Positions 26,266 through 33,610 of a stretch of 64,000 nucleotides of DNA are shown here, piece after piece; the first letter of the stretch is position 1; every line of letters starts with the position of its first letter. Below the pieces are notes generated by a model. That model was not told where the DNA came from and did no database searches. It saw nothing but the letters and a program-made list of their open reading frames with translations. The DNA is from Palsa-343 sp036269135 (GTDB lineage Bacteria; Acidobacteriota; Terriglobia; Terriglobales; Acidobacteriaceae). The position numbers and the translations under genes are program-made. Location: the NCBI GenBank assembly GCA_036269135.1, contig DATASQ010000059.1, positions 16,786 to 80,785 on the forward strand, read 5' to 3'.

Positions 26266-27795
26266 CTATGACGAAAACGGCTGCTTCAGTCGAATCCTGT
26301 ACACGAAGGCGTCACGACAGGGCTGCGTCTTTGGGGTTGTCAGTACCAGGGCGTCCGGCGTGAACTTCCAGCGTATCGGCTCCTCGCTGCCCAGCATCTC
26401 AATCGACGCGATCTCGGACGGGTACAGCCCAGGCCACGTATCGCCATGCGGTACAAAGCTGGTGATGGAGGCTCGGTCACCGGGCCACGCGAGCAGCGTC
26501 GCGTACAGGACATCGTCACGGCAGGTGAATCGGATGTCGGCTGGCGTGTAAGTCAGTGCGTTGTTCTCATTGAACGGTCCATTTTTCGCGAGGTGTGTGG
26601 GGCCCTCACCGGCGCGGAGCCAGGGACTGGTGCCATAGATAGCCTCGCCGTTGATCCGCAGCCACTCGCCAATGCCCCGCAGCCGCTCCTTCGCCTCCTC
26701 CGGGATCGTGCCGTCCGGCTTCGGACCTACATTGAGCAGGAGAAACCCGTTCTTGCTCACGCGATCGACCAGGCCGGTGACCAGCTCATTCACTGATTTG
26801 AAGCCGAGCCCCTTTACGTAGCCCCAGCCGCTGCCGGCGTCGATGGTCGTATCGGTTACCCACTCCGCGTATGTCATATCGGTTTCCTGCCCCAGCTCTA
26901 AGTCGTAAACACCGACGCCGGGCGTGAAATCATGCCACTTATAGGTAACGGTCACCTGCTTGGTGTGGGCAGCCGCTCGGTTAAAGTAGTAATCGACAAA
27001 TTGCTTCTTATACCACTGCTGAATGAGTTGCAGACCGAAGTCGAACCACACCAGATCGGGATCGTAGTGGTCCACCACCTCGATGAGCTTCCCTTTCCAC
27101 TCGTCGAGGAACTTCTCGTCGGGTAGCGCGCCCTTTGGGTGAATCTCGCCGTACAGTCCGGAGTACTTTGGATTGCCCACATCGTAGCGGCTGTCCCAGG
27201 TGGGAAAATAGAACCAGTGCGCGGCATGGTGAAAAGCCGTCATAAATTTCATGCCCTTCGCGCGGTAGGCCTTTTCCAGTTCGCCGACCACATCGCGCTT
27301 CGGGCCCATCTTTGCCGCATTCCAGGAAGAATACTTTGTATTCCACATGGCAAAGCCATCGTGGTGTTCAGCCACGGGGCCGGCAAAGCGCGCTCCCGCA
27401 TTGTGGAATAACTCCGCCCACTCGTCCGGATCGAAGCGGCTGCCGGTAAACATCGGGATAAAGTCCTTGTATCCGAACTTGTCGAGCGGTCCATAGGTCG
27501 CGACGTGGTGCTTATAGTTGTCTGAAGTCGGATTGGTGTAGATATCGTGCGCATACCAGGTGCCGTTCTTGCCATAGGCCGGGACCGAGTAGATGCCCCA
27601 GTGCGTGTAGATCCCAAACTTACCGTCCCGGAGCCACTGCGGCGTGGCGATCTTTCGGAGCGAGTTCCAGTAAGGCTGATATGGCCCGGCGGCGGCGTCC
27701 AGCTGGTCCGCGGAGCGCGCGAAGGGCGTCGCCAGCGAGCCGGCAGACAAAGCAGCGCCGGACTTCAGGAGATCGCGTCGATTTAGAAACGTCAT
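26266..27795 (-). CDS. Tat-exported GH29 alpha-L-fucosidase
   Basis: A 509-residue enzyme with a twin-arginine signal (NRRDLLKSG). Core GH29 motifs: THWGIYS at 64-70, EHHDGFAMW at 143-151, the HH pair in AFHHAAHW, and the nucleophile strand DLVWFDFG with Asp252 as the expected nucleophile. A small beta-sandwich domain occupies the last ~120 residues. It releases L-fucose from glycans in the periplasm. It lies between the sialidase-like gene and a mutarotase gene of the fucose/rhamnose type, and downstream of a lactonase and an aldo/keto reductase that fit oxidative L-fucose catabolism. Confidence 0.93.
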   Translation of the reverse strand: MTFLNRRDLLKSGAALSAGSLATPFARSADQLDAAAGPYQPYWNSLRKIATPQWLRDGKFGIYTHWGIYSVPAYGKNGTWYAHDIYTNPTSDNYKHHVATYGPLDKFGYKDFIPMFTGSRFDPDEWAELFHNAGARFAGPVAEHHDGFAMWNTKYSSWNAAKMGPKRDVVGELEKAYRAKGMKFMTAFHHAAHWFYFPTWDSRYDVGNPKYSGLYGEIHPKGALPDEKFLDEWKGKLIEVVDHYDPDLVWFDFGLQLIQQWYKKQFVDYYFNRAAAHTKQVTVTYKWHDFTPGVGVYDLELGQETDMTYAEWVTDTTIDAGSGWGYVKGLGFKSVNELVTGLVDRVSKNGFLLLNVGPKPDGTIPEEAKERLRGIGEWLRINGEAIYGTSPWLRAGEGPTHLAKNGPFNENNALTYTPADIRFTCRDDVLYATLLAWPGDRASITSFVPHGDTWPGLYPSEIASIEMLGSEEPIRWKFTPDALVLTTPKTQPCRDAFVYRIRLKQPFSS

Positions 27796-27856
27796 AATTG
27801 GTTTCTCCGAACAGGAATTTCAGTTTTGGGCGCGGCTTCCGATTACGGAACGGCGG

Positions 27857-28267
27857 TTAAGCGTTGTAGTAGACCTCGCGCATCATCGTCCAGGAGGCTT
27901 CCCCTGGCAGGGGAATCTGCATGGGATCGGTGGATTGCAGCCACTCCTGGTTGCGCGGCTCAGCAGAGAGCCGGGCCATGTCGCCGGCGTAATCCGAACC
28001 GGTGTATTCGTAATACCCAAACAGGTAATAGCGGTCGTCTTCCAGCTTCTGGAGATAGATGGAAAAGCTATGCATGTGATATTTGGTGAGCAGGTCACGC
28101 ACGCCGTGGTTCGAAGCAGCGTGCAGCGCCTCATAAGCGCTGAGCCGGTCCGGCCGCACACCAATGACCATGCCGATCCTTCGCCGCCGCGGTCGCCGGC
28201 TGCGTCCGAGGAGGATGAGAGAAACGGCAGTTGCGGCAGCAAGGAATGCGATAGACCCGGGTTTCAT
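27857..28267 (-). CDS. L-rhamnose/L-fucose mutarotase family protein with N-terminal membrane segment
   Basis: 136 residues from the ATG at 28267, which overlaps the previous stop as ATGA, so the two genes are translationally coupled. The N terminus has one hydrophobic segment (SIAFLAAATAVSLILLG) and a basic stretch. It is followed by the L-rhamnose mutarotase fold: IGMVIGVRPDRLSAYEALHA, SFSIYLQKLEDDRYYLFGYYEY and MARLSAEPRNQEWLQSTDPMQ. The family interconverts alpha and beta anomers of 6-deoxysugars; COG3254 members serve in L-fucose pathways of Xanthomonas. The extra membrane anchor is unusual for a family that is normally cytosolic and ~105 residues long. Confidence 0.9.
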   Translation of the reverse strand: MKPGSIAFLAAATAVSLILLGRSRRPRRRRIGMVIGVRPDRLSAYEALHAASNHGVRDLLTKYHMHSFSIYLQKLEDDRYYLFGYYEYTGSDYAGDMARLSAEPRNQEWLQSTDPMQIPLPGEASWTMMREVYYNA

Positions 28268-30579
28268 AGACCTCTCCTCTTTGGCGGCGGATCGCCGGCG
28301 TCCTGCGACAACCATTGCGAGGGGAAATCCGGTGTGAGTCCCCAGCCGCCCATCGCAAAGTTCACGAACCCCAGCTTCAGCGCAGGGGAATCCGGCCGTA
28401 CGCGAAAGTCCCGATTTCCCGGATCGACGAAAAGCGGATCGGCGAAGAGGGAGTTCTTATCCCAGCCAAGTCCCTGCCACCCGGCCAGGTCGTAACGGCG
28501 TGGGTTGCGCTTGCCATTTTCCGAGCGGAGTTGATCGACAACCGCCTGGAATTCGCCGTGCTCCGCCCAGAACAGATTGCGGTCGATCTCTTCGAACCAG
28601 GGGCCCTCCGCCGGCGGCGCGATCACGGAGTGAAACATCTGCGGCCACCAGGGCCAACCGCCCGGCCACTGAGCATCTCCGGGGTCCATCACGGTGATGT
28701 TGTTGTAATAGCGATCGTGATTTTCGTTGTTGCCTACATGAAAACATGGAGCGGCACGCGACTTATACCAGATATTGTTGTAAACCTCGCGAAAGGCGCC
28801 CTCGCGCCACTTAAAGCTAACTCCGCCGACAGAAATGTTGTTGTAAATTTTGTAATTCGACGCCCCATCGTCGAGGTCATAGCCCCATCCGGATTTCTCA
28901 TTGAAGAAATTATTCCTGACGACCACGGGCTCCATCGCATCGACGAGCACGTCCCAGGCGTCGAGACTCCGATCTACTGTGTAGGGCGCATGCGACTGCG
29001 CCAGGGACCAGGCGCGATCCCGGCCCCATGCATTCAGCGGTCCGTGGTCGCTGGTTTCCCGCACAGTATCGTGCGTCTCGTTGAATTCGATCACGTGACC
29101 GCCCCAGGTGCTGTCCCCCAGGCAAAAAGCTGCACGCGGCATGTTGTAGACGAGATTGTGGCTAATGGTGATTCGCTTCGCCCGTGAGACGTAGACCGCG
29201 GCAACCTGCTTGCCGAAGAATCCGCAGTCGTGTACCAGGTTGTTGGTTGCGCGACATTCGTAGGGAAATGCGCGCTGCGTGCCGTTGGTCTGCTCCAGAT
29301 CGCCGACAAAGCACATGGCGCTGTCGCCGGTTTCCGTGAACTTGCAGCCGGTGACCGAGAATTCGCGATTGTAGTTATTGACGAAGACACCGTTCCCGCC
29401 AATGGCGTCAAACCAGCAGTTCTTAATCGAACAGCGGCGCGTGCCATCAGCCAACACTGCGCCGCCGCGATGGATAGACCAATCGCTCAGCGAGGGGACA
29501 TCGTAGCGATCCATGTAAGTCGTCGCGGTATGAGCAAACCGCATTCCCCGAACCGCGATATCGTGAACCGGCGATTCCTGGGAGCCGGCGAACTGAAGAA
29601 CGCTGTCATGTTGGGATACTTCGATCAGCGCGGTACGCAGATCCAGACCTGCGGGTGGATAGTAATAGAGCGTGTGATTCGCCGCGTCGAGATACCATTC
29701 ACCGGGCGCATCCAGCTCTTCGAAGACATTGTCAATGAAGAAACGTGAGCCTTCTCCCACGCGAGCGGGATGGCGATCCCACTTAGCGCCGATTTGCTGC
29801 CCGCCTTCTCCAAACCAGACGATGTGCGCAGCGGAGTCGACGCCCCGGATATTCCACTGCAGATTGCCCCAGTAAGCCTGCTGGAAGATGTGGATCTGCG
29901 CGCCCTCAGGATTGGACCACTTCTTCTGAGTGAATGTGACTGGATCGAAACAGACTCCACGCGACGCTTCACCGGAAAAGCTCATGTCCGCGTTCGGTCC
30001 GGCAAACGGGTCGTTCGCGTCTTTCGGAACCGACGCGGTGGCCGTGAGATATCCCGAGCGCCCGGGATTCGAGGGATCGTAGTTAGGAAACCGCGCCCGG
30101 ATCTGCCTCTTACTGTTGACAAACAACTGCGTGAACGTAAGTCCGGGACGAACCTGTGTCTTCATGATGCCGTTGCCGTGCTCCATCCAGTCGCAGGTCA
30201 GCCGCTGTCCCCCGCTGAGAGTTACCGTGTTTCCGGCAACCGCTGCCCAGGTCACCGGCGCAGCCGGCGTTCCCGAATCCCTCGATTCGAAGACCAACGT
30301 CGGCTCCAGATAATAAGTGCCTTCGCGGATCCAGATGTGGAGCGGAGCGTTCCGCGAGGCCTGACGCACGGCCCTCTGCGCGCGCGCCAGGGTCGCAAAG
30401 GGCGCGTGCTCGCTGCCCGAGTTTCGGTCATCTCCCTCGCCCGAGACGAAAAAGGTCGTCTGATCCGGAGAGGGTGGTGGTTCGCGCTCTTCGCGCCGCC
30501 GCTCGAGCGCCGGTAAGGCGCCGGTTGTGGCCGCCAGGGCTGCTCCACTCGATAACCTAAGAAAGCTACGTCTCTTCAT
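28264..30579 (-). CDS. Tat-exported right-handed beta-helix glycosidase-like protein (GH141-type)
   Basis: A 771-residue protein with twin-arginine start MKRRSFLRLSSG. It opens with the DUF1565-like FFVSGEGDDRNSGSEHAPFATLARAQRAV and IREGTYYLEPTLVF, typical of secreted parallel beta-helix enzymes. Repeated coils with N-ladder features follow (ITISHNLVYNMP, VVVRNNFFNEKSGWG, YKIYNNISVGG, RYYNNITVMDPG). Family resemblance is to GH141 (alpha-L-fucosidase/xylanase activities known) but I cannot exclude another beta-helix family. Its stop overlaps the mutarotase start. The next gene upstream on the same strand is the lactonase, 51 nt away. Confidence 0.8.
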   Translation of the reverse strand: MKRRSFLRLSSGAALAATTGALPALERRREEREPPPSPDQTTFFVSGEGDDRNSGSEHAPFATLARAQRAVRQASRNAPLHIWIREGTYYLEPTLVFESRDSGTPAAPVTWAAVAGNTVTLSGGQRLTCDWMEHGNGIMKTQVRPGLTFTQLFVNSKRQIRARFPNYDPSNPGRSGYLTATASVPKDANDPFAGPNADMSFSGEASRGVCFDPVTFTQKKWSNPEGAQIHIFQQAYWGNLQWNIRGVDSAAHIVWFGEGGQQIGAKWDRHPARVGEGSRFFIDNVFEELDAPGEWYLDAANHTLYYYPPAGLDLRTALIEVSQHDSVLQFAGSQESPVHDIAVRGMRFAHTATTYMDRYDVPSLSDWSIHRGGAVLADGTRRCSIKNCWFDAIGGNGVFVNNYNREFSVTGCKFTETGDSAMCFVGDLEQTNGTQRAFPYECRATNNLVHDCGFFGKQVAAVYVSRAKRITISHNLVYNMPRAAFCLGDSTWGGHVIEFNETHDTVRETSDHGPLNAWGRDRAWSLAQSHAPYTVDRSLDAWDVLVDAMEPVVVRNNFFNEKSGWGYDLDDGASNYKIYNNISVGGVSFKWREGAFREVYNNIWYKSRAAPCFHVGNNENHDRYYNNITVMDPGDAQWPGGWPWWPQMFHSVIAPPAEGPWFEEIDRNLFWAEHGEFQAVVDQLRSENGKRNPRRYDLAGWQGLGWDKNSLFADPLFVDPGNRDFRVRPDSPALKLGFVNFAMGGWGLTPDFPSQWLSQDAGDPPPKRRGL

Positions 30580-30630
30580 AAAATATTTGACTCCGGCCCA
30601 CGCCGACCGATCAGGCGCTTCTTTCCCGTT

Positions 30631-31458
30631 TCACAGGCGATAGGCACGCCGCGCGGTAGCAGCGCAGATCTGCTCTTGTTCGTCCGTGGACAGTTCCGCG
30701 ATGAGCGCGAGAAACGTCTCAACCCATTGCCGATAACTGCCGGCCACAGTCAGGACCGGCCAGTCCGACCCAAACATCAGGCGGTCGGGTCCAAAGGCCG
30801 TGAGAGCGGCATCGAAATAAGGACGTAACTGCGCGAGGCTCCACTGATGCCAGGCCGCCTCAGTAACCATGCCGGATAACTTGCAGTAGACGTTCTCCCG
30901 TCGTCCGAGTTCAACGAGGTTTTCTTTCCAGGGAGATAGGATCCCTTCGCGGATCCTTGGTTTGGCGATGTGATCGACAACGAAAACCTGCCGGGGATGC
31001 CTGTCGACAAAGGTGAGCGTTTGCGGCAGATGGCGCTCGAAAATGAGAACGTCGTAGACGAGGCCCCGCGCGTGCAGCAGGCTGACTCCGCGATTAAAGT
31101 CTTCGCGCAACATATAGGCGTCGTCCGGCTCGTCGTGCAGCACGTGTCGCACAGCCTTCAGCTTCGAATTGGCGGCCAACCGATCCAGCTGGCCTAAAAT
31201 GTCGGGGGCGACCAGGGGCACCCAGCCGACGACGCCGAGCAACAAGGGGTGCCGTGCGGCCAACTCGAGCAGCCATTCGGTTTCTTCGAGCGTTTGGCGC
31301 GCCTGCACGGCCAGGGTACCGGTGACACCGGACTCCTGGGCGACCTTTTCAAGGTCAGGGACCAGAAAGTCGCGGCGCAGCGAGATCATTTCTGCGCTCA
31401 TCCACGCATAATCCCGAGGGTTGTAGCGCCACAGGTGATGGTGGGCATCGATCAACAC
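30631..31458 (-). CDS. Amidohydrolase-family sugar lactonase (L-fucono-1,5-lactonase-like)
   Basis: A 275-residue COG3618-type amidohydrolase. It has the metal motif HHH at 6-8 (HxH), VDHIAKP with His163 and FGSDWPV with Asp232. The GTG start lies 1 nt after the stop of the aldo/keto reductase gene, so translation is coupled. In Xanthomonas an enzyme of this family hydrolyses L-fucono-lactone, and other members act on L-rhamnono-lactone or 4-sulfomuconolactone. With a GH29 fucosidase, a mutarotase and an aldo/keto reductase alongside, a fucono/rhamnono-lactone is the best guess. Confidence 0.87.
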   Translation of the reverse strand: MLIDAHHHLWRYNPRDYAWMSAEMISLRRDFLVPDLEKVAQESGVTGTLAVQARQTLEETEWLLELAARHPLLLGVVGWVPLVAPDILGQLDRLAANSKLKAVRHVLHDEPDDAYMLREDFNRGVSLLHARGLVYDVLIFERHLPQTLTFVDRHPRQVFVVDHIAKPRIREGILSPWKENLVELGRRENVYCKLSGMVTEAAWHQWSLAQLRPYFDAALTAFGPDRLMFGSDWPVLTVAGSYRQWVETFLALIAELSTDEQEQICAATARRAYRL

Positions 31459-31459
31459 G

Positions 31460-32398
31460 CTAATAACTCCATTCCTGGTTGAGCATTGGCAGCAGGATTC
31501 GCGTCACTTCCTTCACCAGGGAGTGGTCGTACGGCTGCTCATAATCGGCAACATTGCGGCGGACGGCATCAGGCCGCGCGGTGCTGAACAGCGTCGTCGG
31601 CAGCTCGGGATTCTGACTGGCAAACTGCAATGCCAGCCGGCTGATGGAGGTTCCCTGCGACTTACAGAAGTCCGCCGCCTCACGGAACAGCGCTCGGGCC
31701 TCCGCATCAGCGGGATGCCAGTCGGCAGGGCCGCGCTCGGTGAGCAGACCCGACGCGAAGGGCGATCCGTTGATGATACCGATGCGCTTTTGCCGGGCGA
31801 TGGGCAGCAGGTCCAGCAATTGCGTGTCGTTCAGGCAGTAATGATTGTGTACGAGCGCGGCATCGATATCGAACCCATCGAAAATTCGCTTCCACAAATC
31901 CATTGGATAGATACCGAAGCTCACATTACCGATGCGCCCCTCGCGTTTCAGCTCCTGCACGGAATCGTAGCCCTCGGTGAGGGCCCATTCGGTGTGCGCC
32001 CGATTCTGATACTCGATGTCGTGGATATGGATGATATCGAAGTAATCCGTGCCCAACCGGGACGCGCTCTCATCCAGGGACGCACGAATGCGGGCGCGTG
32101 AGTAATCCAGGGTGTCCTCACCATAACTACCCGGCTTCGTGTATTTGCCCACCTTAGTCGAAAGGAAATAGCGGTGTCGCGGAATGCCGCGCAGCGCTTT
32201 GCCGAGAACCGTCTCCGACAGAGTGGCCCCGTAGGCAGGAGCAACGTCGAAATAATTAATACCCAAATCCAGTGCGGTATGGACGGCAGCAATGGCTTCG
32301 GCTTCCTCCACAGGGTGGAAGACCCCGCCAAGAGAAGAGGCGCCAAAACTCAGCCGTGATACCCTCAGTCCCGTTTTGCCCAGAACGTTGTATTCCAT
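31460..32398 (-). CDS. Aldo/keto reductase, probable L-fucose (6-deoxysugar) dehydrogenase
   Basis: A 312-residue AKR with the full catalytic tetrad: Asp51 and Tyr56 (YFDVAPAYG), Lys82 (FLSTKVGK) and His124 (DIIHIHD). The family includes NAD(P)-dependent L-fucose/D-arabinose dehydrogenases that make the 1,5-lactone. The downstream lactonase begins 1 nt after the stop, which fits a two-step oxidation of a 6-deoxysugar to its aldonate. Specificity for fucose versus rhamnose is not visible in the sequence. Confidence 0.88.
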   Translation of the reverse strand: MEYNVLGKTGLRVSRLSFGASSLGGVFHPVEEAEAIAAVHTALDLGINYFDVAPAYGATLSETVLGKALRGIPRHRYFLSTKVGKYTKPGSYGEDTLDYSRARIRASLDESASRLGTDYFDIIHIHDIEYQNRAHTEWALTEGYDSVQELKREGRIGNVSFGIYPMDLWKRIFDGFDIDAALVHNHYCLNDTQLLDLLPIARQKRIGIINGSPFASGLLTERGPADWHPADAEARALFREAADFCKSQGTSISRLALQFASQNPELPTTLFSTARPDAVRRNVADYEQPYDHSLVKEVTRILLPMLNQEWSY

Positions 32399-32438
32399 GG
32401 TGCAGATAACCTTTCAGGAAGTGGGCTAGTCGATCCAG

Positions 32439-33458
32439 TTAGCCGCCGGTCATTGAACTCCCCACGGCCAGCAGCACGATCGCGGCGATAAGTACAGTGA
32501 GTCCCGCATAGAGCGTACGCAGGGCGCGCGCCGGCGCCCCGGCCCATTCGCGGGTAAGGAAGCCGAAGACGTTGGCGACGACCAGGGAGAATGCGATATT
32601 CACCGCCCATCCGACCGACGTGCCGAGGCGCCCGAGGTAATACGCGCCCATGCCGTACGGAATCGTCGCGACGAACCAGATCACACCCATCAGGACGCCG
32701 TTGCGCCAGTCGAAGCCGGCATCCGGTCCAGTGTTTCTGCGCCACGTCCCCCGCCGTATCTGCAGGCTGCCGAACCACAGCAGCAGAGCGGCGGCCGCTC
32801 CCCAGAAGACCGGTAGCCAGCTGGCCAGCGTGGCAAACACCGGACTCGCGCCAAGCTGCAGCGCTTTGTCTCCCACTCGGCTGGTAAAGGCAAACCCGAG
32901 GTTAGCGCAGGAGCTGAGAATCCCCGAGGATGCGCATACCAGCAGAGCTACACCGAACTTCCCGGGCTGCCCGTCCTTGCCCGCCTGGCGTTCGCGGAGC
33001 GCTCCAGCCCTGCCGCACACAGCAACCCCGACCACGCAGCCGGCGATTCCCGCCAAAATCACCGCACCGCCAGGGGTAAAGAGCTCCGCGCGCGATTTCA
33101 CGACAAACGGCAGGATCGAACCAACCGCCGTGTTGATACCCATGATGATGGCAAACCCGACCGACATTCCGGCCAGAGTGACACCGTACCCGAAGAGGAT
33201 GGATCCAATGCCCCAGCCGAAGCCGTACGCGGCGCCCGCCCAGACCGTCCCGGCGCCGGAGGCAGCAACAGCATGCGGCCAGTGAGGGAGCACCAGCGCC
33301 GCCATCAGGAGAGGCAGAGCCAGCATCATGGTGATCGTCGAGGGAATGTAGATGTTTTCCAGTTCGAATCCGCGCCGGCGTTTCAGCGGAACGGCCAGCG
33401 CTCCCCCAGCGATGGCGGCGATAAAGACCAGAGCGAAACCCAGAATCGTGGCGTGCAT
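32439..33458 (-). CDS. rhaT: RhaT-type L-rhamnose/6-deoxysugar proton symporter
   Basis: A 339-residue membrane protein with about ten hydrophobic segments. The start ATG at 33458 (MHATILGF) is preferred over in-frame upstream codons because it opens directly into TM1. Family features: GFALVFIAAIAGGALAVPLK, ENIYIPSTITMMLALPLLMA, WGIGSILFGYGVTLAGMSVG, GINTAVGSILPF, and a C-terminal YYLGRLGTSVGWAVNIAFSLV. E. coli RhaT imports L-rhamnose with H+. In this fucosidase locus it may carry L-fucose or both. It lies 40 nt upstream of the aldo/keto reductase gene and 152 nt after a LamG-protein gene. Confidence 0.88.
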   Translation of the reverse strand: MHATILGFALVFIAAIAGGALAVPLKRRRGFELENIYIPSTITMMLALPLLMAALVLPHWPHAVAASGAGTVWAGAAYGFGWGIGSILFGYGVTLAGMSVGFAIIMGINTAVGSILPFVVKSRAELFTPGGAVILAGIAGCVVGVAVCGRAGALRERQAGKDGQPGKFGVALLVCASSGILSSCANLGFAFTSRVGDKALQLGASPVFATLASWLPVFWGAAAALLLWFGSLQIRRGTWRRNTGPDAGFDWRNGVLMGVIWFVATIPYGMGAYYLGRLGTSVGWAVNIAFSLVVANVFGFLTREWAGAPARALRTLYAGLTVLIAAIVLLAVGSSMTGG

Positions 33459-33610
33459 GCGAGAAGCGGCTTCCCTTCCTGGGTAGTGGCGCACTATCCG
33501 ACCCGGCAACCGGTACCGAGCAATTGGTTCAGCCATCAGAACGTCGTAGCGGATTCTACGAACCCGCACGCAGAAACGTCAAGCCGGCGCGAAGCGGGGC
33601 GCCGCTCTCC

